Notes: generated from the letters alone by a model not told the origin. A stretch of 64,000 nt of DNA from Ignavibacteria bacterium (GCA_016720145.1 JADJXV010000008.1:62001-126000); one strand, 5' to 3'; positions 47,682 through 58,235 are shown, numbered from the stretch's first letter. Translations and numbers: made by a program.

Positions 47682-48110
47682 ATGTCACATTCATTTCACA
47701 AAATATGGATCCATGCCGTGTGGGCGACCAAGGAACGGAAGCCGTTGATCTCGCCGCAGGTTGAACAGAAGATATACCGTTTTATCGGTTCCGAACTCGG
47801 AGAGATTGGGTGTCCGGTTCGCATCATTAACGGTATGCCGGACCACATCCATTGTTTGTTTCGTTTGCATTCCCAGCGTTCAATCGCTCAGGTGGTCAAG
47901 CAGATTAAGGGGAGTTCTTCCCACTATATCAATCTCGAACTACTATTGCCGCATCCATTTGCATGGCAAACAGGTTACGCTGCGTTTTCTGTGAGTGAAT
48001 CCGGCATAGAGAACGTAGTTGAATACATCAAGAATCAAAAGCTCCATCATCAGAGAAGAACGTATGAACAGGAATATGGGGCTTTGTTGAAGGCGTATGG
48101 GTTTGCTTGA
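47682..48110 (+). CDS. Y1 (IS200/RAYT-like) transposase
   Basis: A 142-residue single-domain HUH transposase (Y1_Tnp). The start MSHSFHKIWIHAVWATKERK is the usual first strand, NGMPDHIHCLFRLH holds the HUH pair, and VVEYIKNQKLHHQRRT carries the probable catalytic Tyr on the following helix with the 'YI.nQ..HH' context of IS200-like TnpA. The length fits TnpA/RAYT proteins. There is no TnpB, and instead of the usual ends the gene is bracketed by two arrays of palindromes (47251-47594 and 48112-48394), the arrangement of REP-associated tyrosine transposases. ATG at 47682; the protein looks intact. Confidence 0.92.
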   Translation: MSHSFHKIWIHAVWATKERKPLISPQVEQKIYRFIGSELGEIGCPVRIINGMPDHIHCLFRLHSQRSIAQVVKQIKGSSSHYINLELLLPHPFAWQTGYAAFSVSESGIENVVEYIKNQKLHHQRRTYEQEYGALLKAYGFA

Positions 48111-48111
48111 C

Positions 48112-48394
48112 TGTTGCCCGCGGTTGAAACCGCGAGCAGTCAATTGTGATTGTAGATTCGTTTTTATCCCAACGGTTGAAACCGTCAAAATGGTCGATTT
48201 TCTTCGTCTTCCCACGGTTAAAACCGTGGGCTATGATTGGGGAATTATTCTTGTTTATTCGTTCTTTCTCCCACGGGTAAAACCGTCAAAATGGTTGGTT
48301 TTCATCCTCTTCCCCACGGATAAAACCGTGGGGAAATGGCTGGAGATTCGTAATTTGTTATTCGTCATTTCTTCCTACGGTTAAGGCCGTGGGC
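48112..48394. repeat. array of six palindromes downstream of the Y1 transposase
   Basis: Palindromes with TTGAAA/TTAAAA/ATAAAA centres lie at about 48115-48138 (GCCCGCGGTTGAAACCGCGAGC), 48170-48185, 48211-48230 (CCCACGGTTAAAACCGTGGG), 48269-48288, 48312-48333 and 48374-48394. They are of the CCCACGG variant and less uniform than the upstream array. Two are half-damaged and end in CCGTCAAAATGGT. No gene in this 310-base gap. Confidence 0.9.
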
Positions 48395-48420
48395 TATGTG
48401 TTCTCAAACATTTAAAAATT

Positions 48421-49590
48421 ATGCTCCAACTCCGCCTTAAAAATCATCATGACCGTCGCATTCGCGGAGGTCATCCTTGGGTATTTAGTAATGAATTACA
48501 AGAAGTGCCTTCGCTTGCATGCGGAAGTATCGTCGAGGTACTCTCGTATCGAGGGGAATCGTTCGGCGTTGGGTTATTTAATCCTAAGAGTCTGATTTCT
48601 GTGAGGTTGCTCAATTCAAAGATTCAAGAATTGACCGTCGAGTTTTTTATTGAACGCCTCCAATCTGCGCTCGCACTCAGACAAAGAATTTTCACCGAAG
48701 AAACGAGTTACCGCCTTGTATTTGGCGAATCGGACCTTCTACCCGGCGTGGTCATTGACCGCTACGGCGACTATTTTTCGGTGCAACTTTTATCGGCGGG
48801 AATGGATAGCAGGATCGAAATGATTGTGAGCGCATTGCTTGCGGTATTCCCTTCTACCAAAGGTATTTGCGAGAAAAATACGTCGCATTTGCGACAGCTT
48901 GAAGGTCTCGAACTCCGCGATGGTGTGATTTTCGGTGAAATACCCGATGACATTGACATCACAGAAAATGGACTGCAACTCTCGGTATCGCTGCTCGGCG
49001 GACAAAAAACCGGCTACTTCCTCGATCAAAAAGTCAACCGCTTGAAAATACGTGAGATAGCGCGTGATTTGCGCGTCGTGGACTGTTTCTGTAATCAAGG
49101 AGGATTTGCGCTTAATGCTGCCCTTGGCGGCGCAGCCGAAGCAGTGGGAGTCGATATTTCGGGTGCGGCAGTCGCAGCGGCTACACACAATGCAACCCTC
49201 AATTCCCTCTCTAACGCTTCCTTTCTTAAGGAAGATGTATTTGCGTTTTTAAAGGCGCAGGTTGCTGCCAAAAAATCGTGGGACTGCGTGATCCTCGACC
49301 CGCCATCGTTTACCAAAAGCAAGAAAAATGTACCGGCCGCCAAAAAGGGGTATGCCGAGATTAATCGTCTTGCACTGCAATTACTTCCGATTGGAGGATT
49401 CTTGGTATCGGCTAGCTGCTCGCAGCATATCTATGAAGAAACCTTCCTCGAAATTATCCATCAGGAAGCTTCCAAACTAGGACGGAATTTACGCATAATA
49501 TATCGCGGCGGTCAATCACCCGATCATCCGATTCTGCTTGGCATGCCGGAGACTGAGTATTTGAAGTTTTTTATTTTTCAGGTTATTTGA
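48421..49590 (+). CDS. rlmI: class I SAM-dependent rRNA methyltransferase, RlmI family
   Basis: A 389-residue protein. Residues 1-80 are a PUA-like RNA-binding domain (LKNHHDRRIRGGHPWVFSNE). A middle part (ERLQSALALRQRIF, DLLPGVVIDRYGDY) is typical of RlmI/RlmK. The methyltransferase domain has the RlmI-specific GQKTGYFLDQKVNR, SAM motif VVDCFCNQGGFALNAALGGA, DPPSFTKSKKNVPAAKKGY (motif IV) and the catalytic-type cysteine in SASCSQH. RlmI methylates C5 of C1962 in 23S rRNA; a related site is likely here. ATG at 48421, soon after the palindrome array. Confidence 0.9.
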   Translation: MLQLRLKNHHDRRIRGGHPWVFSNELQEVPSLACGSIVEVLSYRGESFGVGLFNPKSLISVRLLNSKIQELTVEFFIERLQSALALRQRIFTEETSYRLVFGESDLLPGVVIDRYGDYFSVQLLSAGMDSRIEMIVSALLAVFPSTKGICEKNTSHLRQLEGLELRDGVIFGEIPDDIDITENGLQLSVSLLGGQKTGYFLDQKVNRLKIREIARDLRVVDCFCNQGGFALNAALGGAAEAVGVDISGAAVAAATHNATLNSLSNASFLKEDVFAFLKAQVAAKKSWDCVILDPPSFTKSKKNVPAAKKGYAEINRLALQLLPIGGFLVSASCSQHIYEETFLEIIHQEASKLGRNLRIIYRGGQSPDHPILLGMPETEYLKFFIFQVI

Positions 49591-49688
49591 CAAACGGAAT
49601 ACTTTATATACTACCCCAAAAAAGGTATAGTTGATCTTTCTCGAAACACAAAAATTAATGGACTTTTTTTCTCACTATTTATACAACT

Positions 49689-50129
49689 ATGTTTAAACAA
49701 AGTATTGTCAAGATATTTGCAATTGTTGCAATTGTTGTATCATCCCTAGGCCTTCTTACAAGTGCTTTAGGAATTTTCATGTTCCCAACTAGTCCTGATA
49801 GTGGGACATTTTTTATAGGTATTGCAACGTGGGGGCTGTTTCTATGGGCAAGTATTCTGAGCTTACAGTTATGCAAATCATATACATTGTATGAGACTGA
49901 GTATAAAAGGGTTGGAATAGCAGTATATTCAATTCTATTTGCATTTATACTTTACTTCTTCTTTGGAATTATTGCCGGACTCGTGGTATCTGTGATTATT
50001 ACAGGTAGAGTTTGGGCACTAAAAAGCAATTATGATGACTGGAACGAAAAAACCAAAAGAAGATCATCAAAAATTGTATTGACAAAAAATGAGGAAAGCA
50101 CTACCAGCGAGGATAGTATCACAACATAG
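49689..50129 (+). CDS. small membrane protein of unknown function
   Basis: A 146-residue protein with three or four membrane helices (about residues 8-30, 42-60, 75-105) and a charged cytosolic tail rich in Lys, Ser and Glu. No family recognised. ATG at 49689. A bidirectional hairpin follows nine bases after the stop. Confidence 0.65.
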   Translation: MFKQSIVKIFAIVAIVVSSLGLLTSALGIFMFPTSPDSGTFFIGIATWGLFLWASILSLQLCKSYTLYETEYKRVGIAVYSILFAFILYFFFGIIAGLVVSVIITGRVWALKSNYDDWNEKTKRRSSKIVLTKNEESTTSEDSITT

Positions 50130-50137
50130 TTTGAAAT

Positions 50138-50170
50138 AAAAATGGGACGAATACAATTCGTCCCATTTTT
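50138..50170. terminator. bidirectional terminator hairpin
   Basis: AAAAATGGGACGAAT (50138-50152) pairs exactly with ATTCGTCCCATTTTT (50156-50170) around a three-base loop. It separates the convergent genes ending at 50129 (plus) and 50200 (minus). Confidence 0.88.
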
Positions 50171-50199
50171 ATATATGTCATTGATTTTTATTTATTTCC

Positions 50200-53100
50200 C
50201 TACCCCGCCATCCCCTTCACCAACGTCAGTACATTCCTATTCTCTTCTCGCTCATACCCGAGATGATTCATTGTTTTTTTGACTAAATGGATACCTAGAC
50301 CACCTATTTCACGGTCTTCTATCGAGAGCGTCGTATCGACCTCTTCTTGTTCGAGAGGGTTGAATGGTACTCCTTCATCGCTGATTATTACTTTTACATC
50401 TGTTGTGGACACATCTATTTGGATGGTAATCGTATGTTTTCCTCCATCAGGAAAACCGTAACTTATAATATTCGTTAATAGTTCGTCGAGTGCGAGATCT
50501 ATTGCGAAGCCTACATTCATCGGGACATCATTTGATGCAAGGAATTCTTCAATTATCCCGCTCAGACGGGCGATTTCAGGTCGATTATTGGCGATTTGAA
50601 CGGTTAGAGTCGTGAATACTCTTCCTTGGTATCTGAGCGTAAGCACAGTAATATCATCAGCTTGGGGCGCGCCGGTTGCAAATAATTTTACGTCCGAGAT
50701 CACTCCGTTCATGATATCGGTAATACTCGCATTTGCGTTGAGCTTTTGGAGGATTTTTTCGAGGCGCGGATCTGTGTAGAGATTATCATGAATGTCCATT
50801 GCTTCGGTGACGCCGTCGGTGTACAAGAACATCGCATCACCTTGCTCTAGTTGAAGTTTTGCATTTTCAAACGGCATTTCTTCCATGATTGCCAGTCCCA
50901 TTCCACCTGTTTTTTCAACATTTCAACGCTGCCATTCTTGCGGAGAATGAATGGTAAATTATGACCGCCATTGGCATATTCCACTTCGCCGGTCAGAATA
51001 TTTAATATTCCATAAAACACTGTCACAAAAAGAGTTGATACGTTTTCTGCTGCAAGGAGGTCATTGACAATTCCCAGTACATCGCCCGGCTTGCCGCCGA
51101 GAAGCGCCGTTGACTTGAGCATCGTACGGCTTACTGCCATAAAAAGCGCAGCAGGCATACCCTTGCCGGATACATCTGCCATGACAAATCCAAGTCTATC
51201 TTCATCAATGAGGAAAAAGTCGTAAAAATCGCCGCCCACATCTTTGGCAGCAATCATTTCGGCGCATATATCAAATGATTTGATATGCGGGAATGGATTG
51301 TTCGCATCCGGCAGAATCGCATGCTGAATCTTACTCGCCGTATCAAGATCACGCTTGATTGTCTTGATATATGCCTCGACTAAGGTGTTCTTTACCTGTA
51401 ATTCTCCCAAAATCTTTGTTTTGATAAATGCAGATGTAATATGCTCTTTAAGGTTCCTGAGCAGACTGAAATCTCGGTCGTCAAATGCATTGATCTTACG
51501 GGAGTTTTCGATCAACAAGAACCCTTCAACCTTGTCCTGAACCTTCACCACCATCACAGCGCGGGAGTGGTTAATTTCCCTGCCGTCGATACTGACTGCC
51601 GTGTAAATGTCCTGATAAACTTCTTGCGTATTCAAAAGATAAATATCTTCAATTTCTTGTAAGGTAAAGGATTCCTCACGTGGTTCATCCCAACCCAAAT
51701 GCGCTTTGGGTTCGTACTTACCACTTTCTGCACTGAGTACCAATAATTCCGCATGCTGCACACCGCGTATAATTCGCTTGGTTTTCTCTAAAATTGACTG
51801 CAACATTTCCGAAAAATCGATCTGTGCATTGATAGACTTCACAATTGCATTTATTTTCTCTAACTCATCATTTTTATTAGCAAGTTCGGCTGAAGCAATT
51901 TCAATTTCTTCCTTTTGATGTACCACTTCACTCGTTCGATCCTCAATCACACGCTCGAGTTCGCGCTTTTCTTTTTCTGCTTGCTGCAGTCTCCATCGTA
52001 CGAGCAACCACACAGTACCGGATGAGAAAAAGAAGTATCCAAGATATGCCCACCACGTTTTGAACCACGGCTTGGCAATTTCGAATCTATACAGCGCTTC
52101 ACTGCTTATCGCGCCGTACGTATTTTTACACTTAACCCTAAACGTATATTTGCCGTCCGGTAGATTTGTATATTCTTTTTGAATGTCGAGGTTCCATTCC
52201 GACCAATGTTCATCGAAACCTTCGAGCTTGATTTGATAAAGATTTGAAAGGGAATTTTCATAATCTGCGCCGACATATTCGAAACGTATGGTGTTTTTGT
52301 CGTACGAAAGTAAAGGTTGGAAAATTTGGTTCTGTTCCAAACTCTGAATACCGTTCACATCAAAGTAATTACCTGCAAAAGCAAGAGAATCCGAGTTTAT
52401 CGTTACTTTCCTGATAAGAGCGTTAAATGGAACCGAGTAGTCTTTTTGAACACGATGATCATACCGGATTACTCCATCGGGTCCACCGAGCCAAAGTGCA
52501 TCATCTGCCGGTAATATTGCCCATACTGTCGAACCCGCAATAGGTAAAAATGGCGTCTGTTCATGTCGATATTTTCCATCAGAAAGTTGCCTGAAAAGGG
52601 AGATGTTTTTTTCATTACCGGTTGTTGTCCAGAGATTGCCGTGATTGTCCTCGACGATTCGAGAGTACCAGCCCTCGCGAAGAGCTGAGTCAAGATGTTT
52701 GGCTTTTTCGAATATGTTTTTGTCAGCATTATAACTCAATATTCCATCCGGTGTGACCATGACAGCTCGGCCTGAAATTATTGATACATGATTACCAAGC
52801 ATTGAAGGCAGCTTATGCGTGGTGTCGTATCGAGAGATAATTGGACGTTCAGTTCCTACCGACGGCGCGCGTAATTTTACAATTCCCTTGGCTATAGTCG
52901 GTATCCACAGCCAGCCGTCGGAGTCTTCTAGTATTTCATGTAATTCGTTATATGGGCATGGGATAGAACCTGTAGTAGTCCAGCCGGTCGGAACGAGCTT
53001 GAGAACGGATAGCGAGTTTTTTTCTCCCGCATACACAACATCCGGATTTGTAATTGACTTGCACAAACTAAATGAAAATCCTTGAGTTAGCAATCTGCAC

Positions 53101-54344
53101 GATTGATTCTCCACGACAAATACACCTTCACTAGTTGCAGCAAGGAGTCCATTAGGTGTGGACAACAATGACCAGCATGTCGTCGAGATTCCACTCACCG
53201 GCGAGAAACCTCCCGTACGTTCATTGAGTGTGTATAGACCCTCATACGTCGAAAAATACAAGACTCCTCCATGACGAATGCAATCGGTCACACCACCTTG
53301 TGGGGCTTTTGACTCGGTCATGAATGATAGTGGTGTAGGAAGCTCAACTCGTGAAATACCATTGTTTAACGCGAACCACAGACCTGATTGTCGATCCGAA
53401 AAAAGAAACTTTACATTTTCATTCTGCAGTCCGGTTGACTTATTAACTACCGTCAATAGATTTCCTGATTGATTGAGAATAATCGCGCCACTTCGCGTCG
53501 TCCCGATTGCAATTGACCCGTCACTCAGCAATGTCGCTTCGCTGAGTCGACTTGTTGATATCAGCTCAGAAGCATTAGTTTGGAATGGTGTAAGATGTTG
53601 ATAATCATACTTATACAACCCATTACTAGCTGTAATGAGTAGCAGTTGACCGGAATGCAAAGGCAGCATAGAAACAATTTCCATACTTTTTGCAGTTATC
53701 TCTGTGCTTGGTAATTTGAGATACTGTTTATTTGAGATTTCGTAAAGTTCAAAATTTCGCTCTTGAATGATGATTTTACCATTGACACAAAAAGAAGCAA
53801 CGATTTCTTGTTTTGCAGGAATGACGGTCAGTCGATTGTTATTCCAATGAAATACCGAAGAATTAGTGACAAACCAATTACCCTCTTGATTAGCAAATAC
53901 TCGCCATACATCTAAGAAATCCTGATCTTTTTTTTCTAATTTATGTACTAATGATTTGAAGGTCGTAGCACCCGTCGAGTCTGGTTTTAAGTATCCGAAT
54001 TCACCGCGAGCACCTACGTAAATCCTTCCTGATGAATCACATACTACCGAGCGAACAATAGAATTCCCCGTTGTCGCGATGGTACGCCACGTAGCCCCGT
54101 CATACTCAAGCACACCCGAAGTATTCGCGAAATAAACCACTCCACGTTTGTCTTGAGTTACCCCAAAATTCTGTCCGTGCGCTTGATACTTAGCAGGTGT
54201 GTAATTCCGCAAAGTCGGCTCGCCCGGCAATCGCATCGAAGTCGGTACGTGATCAAGTGGCACACTTTTGACTTGCGCCACAAGTTGACAAACTGATGCA
54301 ATGACAGTTATGATAAGGAGATAAGAAAGTCGTGTATTCGTCAT
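50200..54344 (-). CDS. membrane sensor: propeller + Y_Y_Y + TM + coiled coil + GAF + SpoIIE phosphatase + RsbW-like HATPase; one frameshift
   Basis: About 1381 residues when restored. Signal (MTNTRLSYLLIITVIASVCQ), two-component-regulator propeller repeats (about 40-690; SGLWFALNNGISRVELP, DGWLWIPTIAKGIVKL), a Y_Y_Y domain (about 700-765; FDEHWSEWNLDIQKEYTNLP and DGKYTFRVKCKN), one membrane helix (about 775-795), coiled coil, GAF (about 860-990) and SpoIIE/PP2C (ICAEMIAAKDVGGDFYDFF, LGFVMADVSGKGMPAALFMA, EYANGGHNLPFIL). The frame breaks at 50910-50915 (six T); a seventh base restores MLKKTGGMGLAIMEE and continues through TDGVTEAMD and QADDITVLTLRY to a HATPase domain (IDLALDELLTNIISYGFP, IISDEGVPFNP, GGLGIHLVKK). 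In partner switching, SpoIIE-type phosphatases and RsbW-type kinases act oppositely on an anti-anti-sigma factor; here both are in one chain. The next gene upstream is 27 bases away. Confidence 0.87.
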
Positions 54345-54371
54345 ACGTACATTAATTACAATGGAGAATTA

Positions 54372-57368
54372 CTACATTGAGAAAGCATTTTCTAGAAACG
54401 ATTCTGCTAATTTTGTATGAGCTGCAATCGGCTCATAGAGCTTGTATTTGTTGATTCGAAGTAATCGAGCGAATTGATGCACTACATAATTAGTTTCCGA
54501 TTTTTCATCACTCCAAATCGACCCGATAAATGAATAGGAAGGCGATTCACCCACGACATTGTCCTGATTTACCTCATGGATTACCCCTGATATCACCCAA
54601 TAACAATACGCAGAACCCTTTTCGTTTTCAACAAGTTTGCTGCCGGCGGGCACGAGAATTTCTTCAGTAAGCTGAGCTATATCAACGATGTCTTGTTCGG
54701 GTACTTGTTTAAAATTCTCTACCTTCTTCAAGAACATCACCTTCTGGTACATGAGCATACATCTACCTGCCTGGGCGTCGCTCACCCGCTCGCGAACGCC
54801 GCTGTCATTCAATTTTTTATTGGAATAAACTTGCTCAAAGAGCATAGTCGGTTGAATTTTCAAAAGAGAAAGTGCTGCACATTCTGCTAGTAGTATGTCT
54901 CGGTGTACAGTATTTGCAAGCAGGACTTCAGCATTTTCAATAGTATTTTCATTGCTTAGCAGCAGCAGCGCACATGCTTTTGTCCATCGATGGACGGTGG
55001 AATTTTCTTTAAAAATGATATTCTTCAGGCGTTCGCTAGCAGTAAGCTCTTCCTGCGGATAGTGTAATTTGAATGCATGGACACAATCTTTCGGCGAGAT
55101 GTCTTCTAAGAAAGGGAGGAAGAGATGTTTTATCTCTTGGGGAACAGTAATATCAATAATTTCAAGGGCATACACACGCGACGAACTGCTCCCGTTTTCC
55201 ATGATTTCACGGATATAGCCGATCGTCGCACAGTCAAACATCAAAGAAAGCAGCACATACAGCCGTTCTTTTTTCTGAGCGTATTCCCAGTGAAGAGATC
55301 GGACTACATTTTGTGCGCCATCTATGTCATTCAAATCGAGAATTGCAGCCATTGTCCATACCATGCTGCCTACTTCTTCTTCAAAGTCCTGCTTGAGCAT
55401 GGTATATTCATATCTATCTGCTGTATAATGAGCTTCGGCAAGTGTATTCATCACTGCATAGCGTATTTCTTTATCGGGATAATGAAGCTTCGCGCGGAGT
55501 AATTCCATTGCCTGCTTACCTCCAATATCCTTCATTATGCGGATAATTTTCTTGAGCGCGCTCCTGCTTTGTCCTGTTCGTGAAAAATGACGATCCAACT
55601 CCGGCAGCACCGGCAGACCAATCGTCGTCAAAGCTGATGCAGCCACATCTCCATATATTTCAGAGGGTAAGGACTCCATTAAATAGTGCCAGAACTCCGA
55701 ACGTTTTAGTTTTCCTGATGCAAGGATCGCTGCTTTTTTAACATTCGGCGATTCATCTTCTAACAATTCCTGCACGATTCGAAATGATTGAAATCGGCTG
55801 GACTCTCCAAGAATTGTCACGGCACGTTCACGGTCGTCAGCGCGAGATGATCTGGCAAGTATTGTCAATTCATCGAGTTGCATTTTCTGTTCAGAAGCGC
55901 TATTCACTGTCCCGTTCACCGACACTAGATGCCGACCAAGATGAGGAAAAAGGCGCTCGACTAACTTCTGCGCTGCCAATAATGCATGTCCGGTTGAAAG
56001 TCTGATCTTATCCTGTAATATATCAGCGACTGAACGTATCTGCCTGACCCCAATCACCGAACTGCTTCTCTCCTCGAGAGTTGCCTTGAGCATAATCCTG
56101 TAATTTTCATAAAGTGTATACGCGCTTTTACGCCAGAGAATAAGAATTCCAAGGAAAATAAACGTACAGTGGACGAGCGTTGCGCCGGGTATATAAGTGA
56201 ATCCTAGCAAGACAAGCCCTGTAAAAATAATTGCTATATGACTAATGATACCTTCGACTTTTGCCTGTACATCAAGCTGTAATTCCGATGCAAGAGGTTG
56301 GTACAAAATTCTAAATGACGCGCCGTCAATCGCCTTGCGCACGGCTCGCTCGATGAGCTTGTTAAAGGCAATAAAAATAAAAAACAGCGAACCGTTAATC
56401 CCGTAAATAGATCCCGTCGTAGCGGCTACTATCATCACACCAAGTACTAATGTCGGCAATAAGGTCAGACCGAGTTTCATACCATATTGCTTCAGTAACT
56501 TAGCCGATAGCAATGACATAACGAGTTCGACCACTTTGACCATTGCGAAAAATATCCCAATAAACCGCGTGAGTTCCTCTTTGGTAACGAACCTAATTCT
56601 CGTAAGACTCAAATAAAAATAGTCGGTAAAATACGCAGCCATCATCGACAAAGCGGCAACCCCAAAAATGAGGACAAAGTATTTGTTCTTGAGTAATGTT
56701 CCGAACGGAAAAGTCTGCGGTCTCACACCGGCTACTGTGCGCACTGCCGTCAGATTACCGGGGAATTTAGCGACGATTATTCGCAAAAGAACGAGTGAAC
56801 ATATCATCCCACCGACGGCAAAAAACAGCAAATCGGTCGTATCATGGAGCAACGGAATAATGAGAGGTATCGATAAATATCCAATAATGGAAGAGATAAT
56901 TTCGCCGGTACTGAGCAGACCAAAAAGCCGCTTCCCTTGGCGAAGATTAAACATTCGGAGTGCGAGTCCCCAAAATTCTAAGTACGAAAGAGAAAATATC
57001 GCTGCCAGACAAGCAAAGAGGAGAAAAGTGATTTCTTTACCGGCATTGAGCTTAAAGCCAATAATGAGTGATGATACGAGAAGAATGAGGAAAATCAACG
57101 TCCCCGTAAATACTTTTGATAATTGATAATTACGTTGCAGTCTCGAATAAATCAATCCCGTCGTGTAGCCAATAATCCCGGAAGCAATATAGGCGTGTGG
57201 AAGATAAGTAATCCCAAATTCACGGATAAAAAGCGCATTTGCCGGAGCAAAATAAAATGCTAACGATGCGCCAATCACAAACGAGTGAATCAATAGCAAT
57301 CCCGTTGCCAAGCCCTCGCCGGACTCGATATTCAGGAAATTCAATATTGATTTGTAGATAGATTGCAT
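54372..57368 (-). CDS. NTT/MFS-like transporter fused to HEAT repeats and a cyclic-nucleotide-binding-like domain
   Basis: A 998-residue protein. Residues about 15-420 form about twelve membrane helices in the style of ATP/ADP translocase-like (NTT) carriers, including LRQGKRLFGLLSTGEIISSI and KLIERAVRKAIDGASFRILYQP. Residues about 490-880 are helical HEAT-type repeats (RADDRERAVTILGESS, LLEDESPNVKKAAILASGKL, YPDKEIRYAVMNTLAEAHY). The last ~105 residues look like a cNMP-binding fold (QLTEEILVPAGSKLVENEKG, YCYWVISGVIHEVNQD, FARLLRINKYKLYEPI), but the phosphate-binding cassette lacks the usual FGE...R-A/T pattern (it reads FIGSIWSDEKSETN), so cAMP binding is doubtful. Substrate unknown. 27 bases from each neighbour in the minus-strand operon. 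Confidence 0.85.
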   Translation of the reverse strand: MQSIYKSILNFLNIESGEGLATGLLLIHSFVIGASLAFYFAPANALFIREFGITYLPHAYIASGIIGYTTGLIYSRLQRNYQLSKVFTGTLIFLILLVSSLIIGFKLNAGKEITFLLFACLAAIFSLSYLEFWGLALRMFNLRQGKRLFGLLSTGEIISSIIGYLSIPLIIPLLHDTTDLLFFAVGGMICSLVLLRIIVAKFPGNLTAVRTVAGVRPQTFPFGTLLKNKYFVLIFGVAALSMMAAYFTDYFYLSLTRIRFVTKEELTRFIGIFFAMVKVVELVMSLLSAKLLKQYGMKLGLTLLPTLVLGVMIVAATTGSIYGINGSLFFIFIAFNKLIERAVRKAIDGASFRILYQPLASELQLDVQAKVEGIISHIAIIFTGLVLLGFTYIPGATLVHCTFIFLGILILWRKSAYTLYENYRIMLKATLEERSSSVIGVRQIRSVADILQDKIRLSTGHALLAAQKLVERLFPHLGRHLVSVNGTVNSASEQKMQLDELTILARSSRADDRERAVTILGESSRFQSFRIVQELLEDESPNVKKAAILASGKLKRSEFWHYLMESLPSEIYGDVAASALTTIGLPVLPELDRHFSRTGQSRSALKKIIRIMKDIGGKQAMELLRAKLHYPDKEIRYAVMNTLAEAHYTADRYEYTMLKQDFEEEVGSMVWTMAAILDLNDIDGAQNVVRSLHWEYAQKKERLYVLLSLMFDCATIGYIREIMENGSSSSRVYALEIIDITVPQEIKHLFLPFLEDISPKDCVHAFKLHYPQEELTASERLKNIIFKENSTVHRWTKACALLLLSNENTIENAEVLLANTVHRDILLAECAALSLLKIQPTMLFEQVYSNKKLNDSGVRERVSDAQAGRCMLMYQKVMFLKKVENFKQVPEQDIVDIAQLTEEILVPAGSKLVENEKGSAYCYWVISGVIHEVNQDNVVGESPSYSFIGSIWSDEKSETNYVVHQFARLLRINKYKLYEPIAAHTKLAESFLENAFSM

Positions 57369-57395
57369 GTTTTCTAGATAATTGAAGTTCCCACG

Positions 57396-58235
57396 TTACC
57401 CAATTGGCGCTTGATAAATTGACGAAGGCGGGAAATTCATCAGTTCATGCGGCACTGCAAAGAGAAGATTTTTCTCCGTCAACGCTCCCTCTCGTACGAA
57501 TGCAACTACCCGAAAAGTCGTAGAATTGTACATTTCTTCAAGCGCAGGTTCATCATCACATTCTACCAACTTGTAATCTTCACCTTCTTTCGCAACATTT
57601 ATATAATCTAATAGCTTATCCATGTCAATTCTATTATTCATCAGTCCGGCAGGCGTGAGTGAAAAGCTGAGAATGAATCTCGAAGACTCAAATCCGGGCA
57701 GGTATCCATAGAAATGTTCGCACAAAAAACCGGTATTATTGAGCAAATTATGCAGTGATATTAGATTATTCGGATGAACTATCCCACGGCGGATACGTGA
57801 CCCACGTTCCATCCCAAGTAGCGAAGTATAAATTGATACAATCGTTTTGAGTTTGTAGCCCGCCCAATCCGGATGAATGGCAATATTGAGCCCAAAGGAT
57901 GTTTTGTCATCATCATCATACCCAAGCGAATAATCATAGCCGACTATTTGACCATCCTTATCCTCCAACACCATCGTGTAGCCATGTCTGATCGAACGGT
58001 ACGCATCATAAAATGAAATTTGCGCAGCAGTATCGGGATTAAATCGTTTGCAGAGCAATTGACGTATGCCGGAGAAATCTTTCAGTTCGGCACGGCGCAA
58101 CGTAAGTCCAATATTATTTATAGTTTGCTCAATTTCAGCTTTTTCATTTTTCACAAATTCACGTATATCTTCAATTGCTTGAATATGTTCTAATTCGGGA
58201 CTCACTCTGCATATTTGGTGTGGCTTACGTAGCAT
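57396..58235 (-). CDS. GNAT-like acetyltransferase-fold protein
   Basis: A 279-residue protein. Residues about 45-195 resemble a GNAT fold: GLTLRRAELKDFSGIRQLL (first beta-alpha), TMVLEDKDGQIVGYDYSLGY, LNIAIHPDWAGYKLKTIVSI (acceptor strand and pyrophosphate-loop region, without a clear Q/RxxGxG/A), then HPNNLISLHNLLNNTGF. The last 80 residues form an extra alpha/beta part. Enzyme activity is not assured since the CoA-binding loop is atypical. It lies between the TonB receptor and the transporter genes (gaps 72 and 27 bases). Confidence 0.7.
   Translation of the reverse strand: MLRKPHQICRVSPELEHIQAIEDIREFVKNEKAEIEQTINNIGLTLRRAELKDFSGIRQLLCKRFNPDTAAQISFYDAYRSIRHGYTMVLEDKDGQIVGYDYSLGYDDDDKTSFGLNIAIHPDWAGYKLKTIVSIYTSLLGMERGSRIRRGIVHPNNLISLHNLLNNTGFLCEHFYGYLPGFESSRFILSFSLTPAGLMNNRIDMDKLLDYINVAKEGEDYKLVECDDEPALEEMYNSTTFRVVAFVREGALTEKNLLFAVPHELMNFPPSSIYQAPIG

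Noticed and set aside
47251..48394. CRISPR-like array (repeats with GTTGAAAC and 20-50-base spacers)
   Set aside because: The repeats are short symmetric palindromes with variable stems, the spacers are uneven and partly similar to each other, and no cas genes are present; a REP-type array explains it better.
54372..57368. cAMP-regulated transporter controlled by the cyclase at 19737
   Set aside because: Attractive, but the phosphate-binding cassette is degenerate and the genes are 30 kb apart, so I do not assert the link.
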